A stretch of 48,343 nucleotides of DNA from Deltaproteobacteria bacterium (GCA_021831785.1 JAKBMB010000005.1:1-48343); one strand, 5' to 3'; shown: positions 16,038-25,630, numbered from the stretch's first letter. Notes: generated from the sequence alone by a model not told the origin. Numbers and translations: made by a program.

Positions 16038-18527
16038 GTGGCGCCGCGAAAAAATGCGGTTCTGCCCGCGCTACATGAACTGATTAGACTGCTGCCACCA
16101 GCCCCGCAACGGATGAAGTTCGAGGCAGAGCCCAAAGCCCAGACGGTCGGCTGTTACGTTCTCACCGACGCGGCCACGCGCGCGTGGGAGGTAATCAATC
16201 GAGGAGCAAGCTCCGCGGCCGGCTCCTTTTTTTGGATCGGCGGTCCAGCCGGGGTCGGTAAGACCCATTTTCTCAACTACGTACTATCGTTGGAGCGCAG
16301 CGCCGGCGCGCGCTCGGCAGATGAGGAGCGGTGTCTGACGCTCACCTTGGCGGCCTCGTCAGGCGCGGGCCCGGCCCAGCTCGAAGCCGCGCTGCTTGAG
16401 CGCTTGGCACGCGAGCTCGGCAGCGACAAGCGCACGACGGCGCTATGGCGCGGACTGGGCAACGCTGAAGGGCTCCGTATCGCGCTGAGCGAAGCGCATC
16501 GCTTAGGCGTGCGCAGGCTGACCTTGGCGGTTGACCTGGGAGACTGCGACCCCAGCCCGGCTTTTGACTACCTTAAGGCGGTCGCGGCGATAATTAAGTC
16601 GAGCAGACCGCTGCCGGCAATGATGCTGGTGGCCGGGCGAAGCCGCGCTCCGGACTACGCCGTGAGCCTTGACGTTGCACCCCACGGAGAGCAGGAAGCG
16701 ATGCTTGCGGGGGTGGCGCGAGCGCGCGAGCTTATGCCAGCGGCGCACGAACTGATCGACGATTTTTACGGTGACGCGCAAGGCGAGTCAGAAGGGGCCT
16801 TTCCGTTTCGCTTTGACGCATTGCGCGCGCTGTTGGCGCTCGCCGCGCCCGGCTGCGGCGTCGGCGATTTAGCGCGGCTAGCCAGGGACGCGCTGGGTCC
16901 GAACGAGCATAGCCGCAACATGGCGCTGCGCCGGCTTGTGTTGCCAAGCGATCTAACCGCAAGCGGCGCGCTGGCGCGGCGCATCGAGTCGCTCTTAGGC
17001 GAGGCGGGCAGGACGGCGCTCAAGGCCGGCTATGCGGCGGCGTTGTCGGCAGGCGATGACGACGCGGACCTGGCAAGACGCATAGTTGATTCTCTGGCGC
17101 TCGCATATTTTGACGAGCGCGAGCTCGACCTTGAGCAGCTTTGCGCCGCACTGCCCAAACAGGTCGGCGAGATGGTGCCGCGCGTCCGCGTGCTGCTCGA
17201 GCGGCTCGCTCAAGCGGCCAAAGGAGCGATTCACTTTGACGGCCGCAGCGCGCGCTTTAATCCCCGATTGCCCAACGCACACCAGCTCGTGCTGTTTAAC
17301 GCGGCGGTGCCGGTGCTCCGGCGCTTGGACCCCTCGCTGGCAACGGCGCAGGAAGCCGATGACTTGGAACTGATGCTGCGCCGGCTGCGGGACGCGATGG
17401 CCGAGGCCCTTGAGCTAGCGCGCAACGTCGGCGAGAAGCTCACCGCCTCGGCTCTCGCCGAGCGCGCCGAGATTCCGCCGCGATATGCCCGCCGGCTCGG
17501 CGAATTCATCGCCCTGTTAAGCCAAGGACGGGCGGCACTGCTCGAAGCGGCCGCAGATCCGGGCCGCGCCGAGCAACTAACCGATACGTTCGAGGCCTTC
17601 CGCGCCTTGACCGGCGCGGCAGCGCTGGCCCCGCGACTGCTCGTGATGCGCCGATATTTGGAAGACACGGGTTTGCTCGACGGCGAGGGTCTGGGCCCGT
17701 CGGGTACGGCGAGTGGACAGATTGCGTCTGACACGCAAGAACAGCCTGGGTTGGACGAACCGGCCCCGCTCGCCGCGCTGCGTATACAAGCGCGGCTTTC
17801 GGCGGTTGAGCTCAATTTTCGACTGCTCTTCGCGAGCCAAGGCGCCTTTGACGCCGCCGAGGCGCGGTTTGCAAAATTCCGCGCCGAGTACGCTCAGCAC
17901 TACCACGCGGCCCACAAGCAATGGCGCGCGCAAATGACGCGGCTCGAACGTCTGGCGCATGACGCGTCAGCCTTACTCGAGGCGCTCACGCGGCTCAACT
18001 CGATCGCATCGCTCGGCCCACCCGACGGCGCGAACTTGACTGCGGAGCTTGCGTCATGCGCTAGGCAAATAGTGGTGTGCGACCAGCCTTCTCATTCGCC
18101 ACCGGAGCAAGGCGCGCGTTGCCCGCGATGCGGCTACGTGCTGGGCGCCACGCCGCCGCCGCTAGCCCATACGTTGGAGGCAATCCAGCGCGCAGTCCAA
18201 ACCAAATTAGCCCGGCTTTCGCAAAGCGCAATCCGGCGGCTGATCAAGGCGCACGACGATAGGGGTCGGATGGAGGGCTTCCTCAAGATCGTTCAGGCGG
18301 CACAAACCGACGCCCTAGCCCGGGTTCTGGACGACGAGCTAACAGCCTATTTGCGCCGGCTGTTAGACGAGGGTCCAGCGCTCGAACGTGCGTTGGTGGG
18401 TCAGACGCTTGCTCCGGCCACTTTGGAGACGGGCCTCTTTCGCGGCCGCCGCAGAGCTCGTGCCGTGTATCAGCGCGCGGCCGCGGTCCATCGCTTGCGG
18501 CAGAAACCCCCACCGCACCCGAAGTAA
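16038..18527 (+). CDS. Large P-loop ATPase, possibly BrxC/PglY/DUF6079-related
   Basis: An 829-residue soluble protein. Walker A is GGPAGVGKT (residues 68-76) and a Walker B-like LTLAVDLGD lies near residue 160. The pattern before Walker A (a CYVLTDAATRAWEVIN helix) and the long helical region resemble the large ATPases of BREX/Pgl systems and DUF6079 proteins, which I infer rather than establish. Near residues 675-705 the Cys spacing (SCARQIVVC ... CPRCGYVLG) could bind zinc. No methylase, phosphatase or nuclease partner is adjacent, so it is an orphan. The GTG start lacks a clear ribosome-binding site; an ATG at 16113 is the alternative. Confidence 0.65.
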   Translation: MAPRKNAVLPALHELIRLLPPAPQRMKFEAEPKAQTVGCYVLTDAATRAWEVINRGASSAAGSFFWIGGPAGVGKTHFLNYVLSLERSAGARSADEERCLTLTLAASSGAGPAQLEAALLERLARELGSDKRTTALWRGLGNAEGLRIALSEAHRLGVRRLTLAVDLGDCDPSPAFDYLKAVAAIIKSSRPLPAMMLVAGRSRAPDYAVSLDVAPHGEQEAMLAGVARARELMPAAHELIDDFYGDAQGESEGAFPFRFDALRALLALAAPGCGVGDLARLARDALGPNEHSRNMALRRLVLPSDLTASGALARRIESLLGEAGRTALKAGYAAALSAGDDDADLARRIVDSLALAYFDERELDLEQLCAALPKQVGEMVPRVRVLLERLAQAAKGAIHFDGRSARFNPRLPNAHQLVLFNAAVPVLRRLDPSLATAQEADDLELMLRRLRDAMAEALELARNVGEKLTASALAERAEIPPRYARRLGEFIALLSQGRAALLEAAADPGRAEQLTDTFEAFRALTGAAALAPRLLVMRRYLEDTGLLDGEGLGPSGTASGQIASDTQEQPGLDEPAPLAALRIQARLSAVELNFRLLFASQGAFDAAEARFAKFRAEYAQHYHAAHKQWRAQMTRLERLAHDASALLEALTRLNSIASLGPPDGANLTAELASCARQIVVCDQPSHSPPEQGARCPRCGYVLGATPPPLAHTLEAIQRAVQTKLARLSQSAIRRLIKAHDDRGRMEGFLKIVQAAQTDALARVLDDELTAYLRRLLDEGPALERALVGQTLAPATLETGLFRGRRRARAVYQRAAAVHRLRQKPPPHPK

Positions 18528-18618
18528 GTCGGCGCCGCCGCGCCCAATCTTGGCGCTGATTCTTAGCTGATCCTTAAGACGACGCAAAAAAACGGCGGCC
18601 GCAATGCCGTCTTATGAT

Positions 18619-18831
18619 TCACGTTTTGTGCACCCGGGTCGGTCCGGGCGGAAATGGGCTCGCCTTGGAGCGACGCCTCTCGGGTACGTGAAACCGGTCT
18701 AGAACACGAAAAAATCTGTCGCGCACCGCCTCCATTGACCACAGCAGAATAAGCCCCAGTGATACTGCGACCCCGCGGATAACCTGGCACAGGAAGTCGA
18801 ACAGCGTCAGCTCCGACTTCTCGTGATGCAT
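18619..18831 (-). CDS. Hypothetical small membrane protein
   Basis: A 70-residue frame with one membrane helix (VIRGVAVSLGLILLWSMEAV) followed by a basic tail (RDRFFRVLDRFHVPERRR). I do not recognise a family. There is no clear Shine-Dalgarno site before the ATG at 18831, and the frame remains open upstream. The call is tentative; 18832-19066 holds nothing else I can support. Confidence 0.3.
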   Translation of the reverse strand: MHHEKSELTLFDFLCQVIRGVAVSLGLILLWSMEAVRDRFFRVLDRFHVPERRRSKASPFPPGPTRVHKT

Positions 18832-19066
18832 GCGATCAGTTTGAGCGGATTGCATATAAGCGAGCTTAATTGGCTTGGACTTGCGACGCAAGCAAGGCGC
18901 CGAAGCGCTTGGCCCGCGCACTTAGCCGAGCCGGCCTCGCACTTGTTGCTCACCCTCCCCGCCGCTCGCTTGCCGCACGACGGCGGCGCCACGCCGCAAC
19001 GATCATCGCGCCCTGACGCCAGGACCATAGCCTTCAACGCAGGCCCCCGGCCTTGACGCGACAGCC

Positions 19067-20062
19067 TCATTTGAGCGGCCCCACCGTGACATTGTCAAAT
19101 CTCGCTTGCGCGTCCGCGCGCGCCCATAGACCGACCCGGCCCGCCCGCAGCCGGCCGGCGTTCACCCGCAAGACCACTCGCCCGTCCACGTAGCACGTTA
19201 CGCGCGGGCCCACGGCGTCGAGTCTAAGCTTGTACCATCGTTCCAAGGCTATCGTCACCACGGTCTGTCCGAGAACGTCGTAGCGCTCCCGGCCCGCTCG
19301 CGCGACGGAAAAATAGTCGCTCGGACATCCCGCCTCCATCACGTAATAGTCTTTAGGATTTTGGTAGCCGAAAACCAACCCTCCGGAGCAGTTGAGTCGG
19401 CCGCCGACCGTCTTGAACCACGCTTCGAGCACGAAATCCCGGTACTGCGGAGGGTCCACGGCCACCGCTAACGGATAGTAATTGGACAGTCTTACCAGGG
19501 AGGTGAAAAACCTGCCGGGGCTGAGGCCGAACGTGTTGGGCAGTGTCGGAGCCGTCGGGTCCGGAATAACCCCCCAGTGACCGGTCACGCTTGACCATCC
19601 CCTGGGCGTTCGCCCGGGGCGGTCCTGGTCGAAGTCCCATGTGCGGGTTTCGAAGGTGGAGCCGGGCGCTGTCGCCGTGCGCGCGGCCGCGGGCGCCTCG
19701 GTCGCAGGCAGCGTGGCCGCGCCGGCCAAAACCGCGGCCAACGGCGTCGAGGCACGCTCGGCTGATGGGCCAACGGCAGCCGAGGCAAGCCCGTCCGGCA
19801 CAACCCCAAGCGTTGCAAAGGCAGACGTACCGCCATGCACCGCCACCGCCGCCATAGCCGCGGCGAGCGCAGGCCAGCTAAACGTGGGCCGCGCCTGCCC
19901 GCTGGCTAAAGCGTGCGCCAACACCAAAAAAAACAGATACTTAAGAGGTCTAACAAGGCGAAAGCCGCCGTTTCTTGCGCGCCTTCTCACGGCTCGGAGT
20001 CGCTTTTCACTTAGGCCGCCCGTTTTTTTTCCCCACCCCTTCCCACCGATATGCATGATCAC
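19067..20062 (-). CDS. Secreted concanavalin-like (jelly-roll) domain protein
   Basis: A 331-residue protein with a basic N-terminus, a hydrophobic segment YLFFLVLAHALASGQA (about residues 42-58) that may be a signal peptide or anchor, an Ala/Pro/Thr-rich linker to about residue 140, and a C-terminal beta-jelly-roll of the DUF1080/LamG kind (WDFDQDRPG, DFVLEAWFKT, GGLVFGYQNPKDYYVMEAG, ERWYKLRLDAVG, GRVGLWARADAQARFDNV). These folds bind or hydrolyse carbohydrates. No catalytic pair is evident, so lectin-like binding is more likely. It is divergent from the dcw operon. Translation may start at 20062 or slightly later. Confidence 0.7.
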   Translation of the reverse strand: MIMHIGGKGWGKKTGGLSEKRLRAVRRRARNGGFRLVRPLKYLFFLVLAHALASGQARPTFSWPALAAAMAAVAVHGGTSAFATLGVVPDGLASAAVGPSAERASTPLAAVLAGAATLPATEAPAAARTATAPGSTFETRTWDFDQDRPGRTPRGWSSVTGHWGVIPDPTAPTLPNTFGLSPGRFFTSLVRLSNYYPLAVAVDPPQYRDFVLEAWFKTVGGRLNCSGGLVFGYQNPKDYYVMEAGCPSDYFSVARAGRERYDVLGQTVVTIALERWYKLRLDAVGPRVTCYVDGRVVLRVNAGRLRAGRVGLWARADAQARFDNVTVGPLK

Positions 20063-20309
20063 CTAAGGCAAGCATAAATGGCCGTAACAATCACGCAATC
20101 GGCGGTAAACTGATTCGTTGTAGCCGATTTCTGCCGTCTTCATGCCCGGCCTTGAGCGCCGGGCCGCAGGCAATCGGTGCATCACGTCAATTTAGCCAAA
20201 CGACCGCCAATTTACCTTATCTTGAATAAAGGTTTCACTAATGGGCTTAAGCTACTCTAACTCGGAGCATGCCGGTTCAAATATTCGCTCAAAATCACCG
20301 CATGACGCC

Positions 20310-20353
20310 TTGACTAAAGTGGGCGAGAGTGGGATTTTGTGGGAGCATTGGGC
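20310..20353 (+). promoter_or_regulatory. dcw operon promoter with MraZ operator repeats
   Basis: Three direct repeats with exact 10-bp period, TGGGC (20320), TGGGA (20330) and TGGGA (20340), followed by a fourth TGGGC at 20349 one base out of phase. TGGGN boxes with 5-bp spacers are the known MraZ binding repeats in E. coli and Mollicutes. TTGACT (20310-20315) with a weak GATTTT 17 bp later forms a possible sigma-70 promoter overlapped by the boxes, fitting autorepression by MraZ. The 20063-20309 stretch has no gene. Confidence 0.8.
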
Positions 20354-20362
20354 GACATTTCG

Positions 20363-20812
20363 ATGTTTTGTGGGCGCTATGATCGCGAATTGGATGAGAA
20401 GGGGCGCGTCAGCCTGCCCGGCCCGTTTCGCGATGCCATGCTGGCGCACAAGTTTGACCGGGTTTACGTTGCCAACTCCAAAATCGAGAGCGAGCGCTTT
20501 TTGGAAGTGTATCCCCCGGATGAATGGCAGCGGCTGGTCACCATAATCAAGCAAAAAAGCACGTTCGACGTAAATCTCCAGCTCTTCCAGGTTTTCTTTA
20601 TCGGCGGCACCCATGAGGTCCAGTTCGATCGGCAGGGGCGAATTCTGATTCCGTCGAAGTTGCGCGAATTTGCTGGGCTGGGCCATGAAGTCGCGTTTTC
20701 GGGCATGCCCGATTATTTCCAGCTTTGGGATCGGCGCGCCCTGGATCGTACGATCAAGTTCGCGGAAGACCGTGTCGGTGATCGGAGTTTTCGCAATAGT
20801 TTAGGACTCTGA
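20363..20812 (+). CDS. mraZ: Transcriptional regulator MraZ
   Basis: A 149-residue MraZ with the two AbrB-like SpoVT half-repeats: FCGRYDRELDEKGRVSLPGPFR near the N-terminus and THEVQFDRQGRILIPSKLREFAG in the second half. MraZ binds TGGGN repeats and represses its own operon. I choose ATG 20363 because the family begins MF-x-G-x-Y; the frame is open to a GTG at 20339, but that lies inside the operator boxes. First gene of the dcw operon, 15 bp from rsmH. Confidence 0.93.
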   Translation: MFCGRYDRELDEKGRVSLPGPFRDAMLAHKFDRVYVANSKIESERFLEVYPPDEWQRLVTIIKQKSTFDVNLQLFQVFFIGGTHEVQFDRQGRILIPSKLREFAGLGHEVAFSGMPDYFQLWDRRALDRTIKFAEDRVGDRSFRNSLGL

Positions 20813-20827
20813 GTCGAGTCGCCCGAA

Positions 20828-21769
20828 ATGAGTACTCCAAGCCACTCAACGGTACAGCGGGACAAGGCTGCGGGCGAGGCGCGGATTCACGAGCCCGTGA
20901 TGGCGGGTGAGGTGACGCAAATCTTAAGCCTAGGACGGCCCTTGCGCATCGTTGACGCAACCGTTGGCACCGGCGGTCACGCCGCGGCCTTGTTGGCAGC
21001 GGCGCCGGCGTCGGCGTGCCTGCTGGGGCTTGACCGCGACCGGACGGCGTTGACGGTTGCGGCGCAAGTGCTGTCTCGCTTCGGCTCACGCGTAATTTTG
21101 CATCATGGCGATTTTGCCGACCTGGCACCGGCGCTGGCACGGGCCGGTTTCGCTGAGATCGACGCGCTTTTGGTCGACCTGGGAATGAGCAGTTTCGCGC
21201 TAGACAATCCGGCGCGCGGCTTTAGCCTAAGGCTGGACGGCCCGCTCGACATGCGCATGGACCAGGAGTCTCCCGATTGCGCCGCCGATCTGGTTAACCA
21301 AGCGAGCGAAGCAGAGTTGGCGCGGATCATTTGGGCCTATGGGCAAGAGCCCGCGGCCCGCCGAATAGCGCGCGCGATTGCAAGCGCGCGCCGGCGCCGT
21401 CCGATTACGACGACGGGTGAGCTGCGTTCCGTCGTTGAGCGCGCGCGCGGCCGCGCGCGGCACGGCCGTATCCATCCCGCTACTCGAACTTTTCAAGCGC
21501 TGCGGATCGCCGTAAACGGCGAGCTGGAACGGCTCTCTTGGCTGTTGGAGAAGGCCCCCGGCCTATTGTCTGCGGGAGGACGAATGGCGGTTATAGCCTA
21601 CCATTCGCTTGAAGACCGTCCGGTCAAAAAGCGCTTTTTCGAATTGGCCGCGAGCGCCGGCTTTACGATGCCGGCCGGCAGGCTTTTGCGCCCGGGTGCC
21701 GCGGAGATGGCGCGAAACCCCCGAGCTCGCAGCGCGCGGCTAAGATGTCTGGAGCGAGTCGCGGCATGA
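20828..21769 (+). CDS. rsmH: 16S rRNA (cytosine-1402 N4)-methyltransferase RsmH
   Basis: A 313-residue RsmH (MraW). HEPVMAGEVTQIL and the SAM motif VDATVGTGGHAAALL open the protein; DLGMSSFALDNPARGFSLRLDGPLDMRMD and the C-terminal AYHSLEDRPVKKRFF are diagnostic. It methylates N4 of C1402 of 16S rRNA in the decoding centre. Normal length. Its stop overlaps ftsL by ATGA, so translation is coupled. Confidence 0.97.
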   Translation: MSTPSHSTVQRDKAAGEARIHEPVMAGEVTQILSLGRPLRIVDATVGTGGHAAALLAAAPASACLLGLDRDRTALTVAAQVLSRFGSRVILHHGDFADLAPALARAGFAEIDALLVDLGMSSFALDNPARGFSLRLDGPLDMRMDQESPDCAADLVNQASEAELARIIWAYGQEPAARRIARAIASARRRRPITTTGELRSVVERARGRARHGRIHPATRTFQALRIAVNGELERLSWLLEKAPGLLSAGGRMAVIAYHSLEDRPVKKRFFELAASAGFTMPAGRLLRPGAAEMARNPRARSARLRCLERVAA

Positions 21770-22050
21770 AGAATGCGCAGGCATCGCTCAGACGGTCACG
21801 AGCGCCGGAGGCGATAGCTGTGCTCGCGCTGCTCGCGGCATGTTTTGTCATGCTGCTGATGCGGCTTGAAGTGCTGCGCGAGGGCTATGAATTGTCGGCG
21901 CTGAAGGGGCAAATGGTCAGTTTCGAACAGCATAACCGAGCGCTTAAACTTGAGGTCGCAAAGCTAGGCTCGCGCGAGCGGCTTCGTGCGCTCGCCGCCA
22001 AGTATGGCATGGCGCCGCCGACGCCCGCGCAGACCGTGGTCGTGCCATGA
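21766..22050 (+). CDS. ftsL: Cell-division protein FtsL
   Basis: A 94-residue single-pass protein: short basic N-terminus, membrane helix (AIAVLALLAACFVMLLM), then a coiled-coil stretch (LREGYELSALKGQMVSFEQHNRALKLEVAKL) and RLRALAAKYGM. FtsL forms the FtsQLB complex that activates septal synthesis. The start at 21766 overlaps the rsmH stop; an open frame to 21745 lies inside rsmH. Its stop overlaps ftsI. The identification rests on topology and position. Confidence 0.88.
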   Translation: MKNAQASLRRSRAPEAIAVLALLAACFVMLLMRLEVLREGYELSALKGQMVSFEQHNRALKLEVAKLGSRERLRALAAKYGMAPPTPAQTVVVP

Positions 22051-24113
22051 TCAGCGGGCGGCGGCACGAACGCCGGCGACGAATCGGGCTACTCAGCCTC
22101 ATCGTTTTGGGGCTGTTTGCCGTGATCGCATTGCGCCTAGTGATGCTGACCATGTTCGAGGGTCCGCGCTTAAGCGGCCTCGCCCGCGCCGAGCACACCG
22201 AGACCGTTGAGCTTAACGCCGCACGGGGACCAATAGTCGACCGCTACGGAACCCCTCTGGCGCTGTCGGCGGAGAGCCGCTCGGTCTTCGCGCGCCCGGG
22301 CGTGCTGCTGCGCCGCAGTTCGGCGGCCCAGCGGGCCGAACTCGCGCGGGTGCTGAACTTGACCCAGGGCAAACTCGAGGCGCGTCTGGCCACGCGCGCG
22401 CACTTCGTTTGGTTGGCGCGCCAAATCGAGCCGAACGTCGCGCAGGCGGTCGAGGGGCTCAATCTAGCCGGCGTCGGCTCGGTGCCCGAATTCAAAAGAT
22501 TCTACCCGGAGAGGAACTTGGCGGCGGTGGTGGTGGGTATGGCGGGGGTCGACAGCCAAGGCCTCTCCGGTGTAGAGCTGCGCTACGACAGCTTGATCCG
22601 AGGCGCCGCGCTTAAGCTTGAGTTCGAGCACGACGCGCGCGGCCGTCCCCTGTTGGACAACCCAGCCGCGCTCAAAGAGGCCCAGGCCGGCGCGCGGGTG
22701 ATGCTGACCATCGACGCCGCGATTCAGGCGCTGGCCGAAAATGAATTGAGCCGCAGCGTGCGTCTATTCGGCGCCAAACGTGGCACCGTGGTCGTGCTCG
22801 ACCCCTTCACCGGCGAAGTGCTGGCGATGGCGGCGGCAGCACCTCACGAGCAAGCCGGCTCAAGCCGTCTGCACGAACCGGCGATCGAAACTACGTTCGA
22901 GCCCGGCTCGACGATCAAAGGCTTGCTCGCCGCGGTCGCGCTCGAAGACCGAGTTGTCGACCCGCACACCAAGCTTTTCTGCGAAAATGGCCAGATGAAG
23001 CTCGGCAGCCTCACGATCCACGATCACGGGGCCCATCAGTGGCTCGACCTGGGCCAGATTGTCGCCGTCTCGTCCAATATCGGCGCAGCCAAAATAGCGC
23101 TCGCGCTGGGCTCGGACCGCTACTTCAAAGGGCTTCGCGCTTTCGGCCTCGGCCGCCCAACCGGTATCGACCTGCGCGGTGAAACCGCAGGGCTGCTGCG
23201 TCCGGCGGCGGCCTGGAAGCCGATTGAGCTTGCAAATCACGGCTTCGGCCAGGGACTGGCGGTCACGCCGCTGCAGCTCGCGGTAGCCTACGCGGCGCTC
23301 GCCAACGGCGGCCTGGTGATGCGTCCGTATGTGGTAAAGGAGGCTTACGATCCTTTCGGCCGGCTCATTTTCAGGCGGACGCCCCGGATAGCGCGCCGCG
23401 CGATTTCGCCCGTAACCGCCCATGAAACGAGCGTACTGCTCAGAGGCGTGGTCGAGAGCGCCAACGGAACCGGGCGCCTGGCGGGAATCCAAAACGTGGG
23501 TGTGGCCGGCAAGACCGGTACCGCACAGATGGTCGACCCGCGGACGCGCGCCTATTATCGAGACCGGCTGGTCGCCTCTTTCGTCGGCTTTCTACCCGCC
23601 GAGGATCCGCGCTTAGTGATTTTGGTGGTGCTCGAGGACGTCGGCCACGGCCGCTTTGGCGGACTGGTCGCCGCGCCTGTGTTCAGAACGATCGCGTTGC
23701 CCACGCTGGAGCGCCTGCGCATCGCGCCGAGGCCCGCACCTCAGGTCACAGCCGGTTACGAAAGCGCGGAGCTGCTGCCGTTGGGCTCGCTTGCCGGCAG
23801 CCGGCCGCCGGTGCCGCCGGACGATCGCTCTATCAGGCCTGGGTCCGGGCACGCCGAAACACCCGCCTTCACCGGCCTCAGCCTGCGCCAGGCGCTGGCG
23901 CTTGGGCGGCGCCTGGGGCTTGACGTTGAAGCCGTGGGAAGCGGCTACGTTGTGGCGCAGAATCCGCCGCCGAAAACGCCGCTCGCAACACTGCGCCGGG
24001 TAGAGATCGAGCTGCAACAGGATGTCAACCGGCTGGCCGACGACGCGCGCGGTGTCTCACCACCCACGCGAGGTACGGCCAGCCCCTCCGGCCGGGTGCG
24101 CGGTGCGCCATGA
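22047..24113 (+). CDS. ftsI: Septal transpeptidase FtsI (PBP3) with C-terminal PASTA domain
   Basis: A 688-residue class B penicillin-binding protein. N-terminal membrane helix (residues about 13-35), dimerisation domain with RGPIVDRYGTPLA, then transpeptidase motifs: STIK (catalytic Ser, in FEPGSTIKG), SSN in VSSNIGAAKIA, and KTG in VAGKTGTAQ. A single PASTA-like domain (FTGLSLRQALALGRRLGLDV) follows near the C-terminus, giving a SpoVD-like architecture. It cross-links septal peptidoglycan with FtsW. ATGA overlaps join it to ftsL and murE. Confidence 0.95.
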   Translation: MISGRRHERRRRIGLLSLIVLGLFAVIALRLVMLTMFEGPRLSGLARAEHTETVELNAARGPIVDRYGTPLALSAESRSVFARPGVLLRRSSAAQRAELARVLNLTQGKLEARLATRAHFVWLARQIEPNVAQAVEGLNLAGVGSVPEFKRFYPERNLAAVVVGMAGVDSQGLSGVELRYDSLIRGAALKLEFEHDARGRPLLDNPAALKEAQAGARVMLTIDAAIQALAENELSRSVRLFGAKRGTVVVLDPFTGEVLAMAAAAPHEQAGSSRLHEPAIETTFEPGSTIKGLLAAVALEDRVVDPHTKLFCENGQMKLGSLTIHDHGAHQWLDLGQIVAVSSNIGAAKIALALGSDRYFKGLRAFGLGRPTGIDLRGETAGLLRPAAAWKPIELANHGFGQGLAVTPLQLAVAYAALANGGLVMRPYVVKEAYDPFGRLIFRRTPRIARRAISPVTAHETSVLLRGVVESANGTGRLAGIQNVGVAGKTGTAQMVDPRTRAYYRDRLVASFVGFLPAEDPRLVILVVLEDVGHGRFGGLVAAPVFRTIALPTLERLRIAPRPAPQVTAGYESAELLPLGSLAGSRPPVPPDDRSIRPGSGHAETPAFTGLSLRQALALGRRLGLDVEAVGSGYVVAQNPPPKTPLATLRRVEIELQQDVNRLADDARGVSPPTRGTASPSGRVRGAP

Positions 24114-25630
24114 GGCTGCGCTCGCTGCTCGATTTGAGCCACGGCGTGCGTTTTTACGGCAACGCCGAGGCCGACGTTCGCGCTTTGAGCTGCGATTCCC
24201 GCGCCGTCGGCCCGGGGTGTCTGTTTTTCGCCTTGGCCAGGGATCCGAAGCAGCGCCGGCTTCACCTCCAGCAGGCCTTGTCGCGCGGGGCGTGCGCCGT
24301 GGTGATGAGCGGCGGCTGGGAGGAATACGCGCGCCCCGCGGCGACGATCGTCGAATGCGAGCAGCCGCGGCTGGCAATGGCGTACGCCGCCTCCCGCTTC
24401 TACAATGCCCCGAGCAAGCGGATCGACCTGGTCGGCATCACCGGAACCAGCGGCAAGACCACGGCCGCCTGTCTGGCCGCCGCGGTCTTCGAGGCCGAGA
24501 GCGCGCCGGCGGGACTTATCGGGACCCTCGGCGGCTTCGTCGGCGGCCGCAGGCTTTATGCCGGTCTGACCACGCCTGAGGCTATCGACCTTGAGTCGCA
24601 ACTGGACGCGGTCGAGCGCGCCGGGGCGCGCCGCGCGGCACTCGAGGTCTCATCCATTGGCATCGCCGAGGGTCGGGTCGAAGCGCTGCACTTCAAGATC
24701 GGCGTATTCACCGGCCTGGGACGAGACCATCTCGATTACCATGGTGAGATCGCCGACTATTTCGCGGCCAAACTTCGATTCTTCACGGAGATTCTGCCGC
24801 GCTCGGACCGCCCTGACACGGTGGTCATCGCCCGCGGTGATGAACCCTACGGCCGGCGCTTGTTGGAAGCGGTAAAGCTGCGCAAGCTGAGCTTCGGCTT
24901 GAGCGAGGACTGCGATGTGCGGCCGCTCGCCTTCAAGGCAACGCTCGACGGAATACAAGCCGAGATGTGGGTCTGCGGCCGAAAGCTTGCGCTCTCTTCG
25001 CCGCTGATCGGCAAGCTAAATCTGCTCAATCTGCTGGCCGCGGCGGCAATTTGCGCGGCGTTGGAGATTCCCGCCGAGGCATTGGCGCAAGGCTTACAGC
25101 GATGCGCGGGAGCGCCGGGGAGAGCCGAGCCAGTGCCCAACCCGGGCGGGGCCACGGTGCTGGTCGATTACGCCCACAAGCCGGACGCGCTCGAAATGAT
25201 CCTCAACAGCGTTCGCGCGCTCGCCGCCAGGCGGCTCGTATGCGTGTTCGGATGCGGCGGCGATCGCGACGCGGGAAAACGGCCGCTGATGGGAGAGATC
25301 GCCGGGCGTCTGGCCGACCTGACGGTCGTGACCTCGGACAACCCGCGCAGCGAAGACCCGCTCGCCATTATTCGCCAAATCGAGAGCGGGCTGGTAAGCC
25401 TCAACGCGCGCAAGCTTCTGTCGGCGCAAGCGTTGGGCGGTGGGCACGCCGGCTACTTGGTTGAACCGAATCGGCGCAAGGCCATCGAACTGGCGCTACG
25501 CGCCGCCGGCGCTGGCGATATAGTGGTGATTGCCGGCAAAGGCCACGAAGCATATCAGCAAGTCGGCGACAACAAACTCGACTTCGACGATCGGCAGGTC
25601 GCGCGCGAAGTCCTAAGCGAACTCAAGTAA
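24110..25630 (+). CDS. murE: UDP-MurNAc-L-Ala-D-Glu:meso-diaminopimelate ligase MurE
   Basis: A 506-residue Mur ligase. ATP-binding loop GITGTSGKTTAA, central HLDYHGEIADYF-type segment, and SDNPRSEDP in the C-terminal domain; the DNPR motif marks enzymes adding meso-diaminopimelate rather than lysine. It performs the third amino-acid addition to the cytoplasmic peptidoglycan precursor. ATGA overlap with ftsI; 5 bp to murF. Confidence 0.96.
   Translation: MRLRSLLDLSHGVRFYGNAEADVRALSCDSRAVGPGCLFFALARDPKQRRLHLQQALSRGACAVVMSGGWEEYARPAATIVECEQPRLAMAYAASRFYNAPSKRIDLVGITGTSGKTTAACLAAAVFEAESAPAGLIGTLGGFVGGRRLYAGLTTPEAIDLESQLDAVERAGARRAALEVSSIGIAEGRVEALHFKIGVFTGLGRDHLDYHGEIADYFAAKLRFFTEILPRSDRPDTVVIARGDEPYGRRLLEAVKLRKLSFGLSEDCDVRPLAFKATLDGIQAEMWVCGRKLALSSPLIGKLNLLNLLAAAAICAALEIPAEALAQGLQRCAGAPGRAEPVPNPGGATVLVDYAHKPDALEMILNSVRALAARRLVCVFGCGGDRDAGKRPLMGEIAGRLADLTVVTSDNPRSEDPLAIIRQIESGLVSLNARKLLSAQALGGGHAGYLVEPNRRKAIELALRAAGAGDIVVIAGKGHEAYQQVGDNKLDFDDRQVAREVLSELK

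Noticed and set aside
22860-23492. Long reverse-strand open frames opposite ftsI and other dcw genes
   Set aside because: They are antisense shadows caused by GC-rich codon bias; the forward frames carry complete family motifs and tight operon overlaps.
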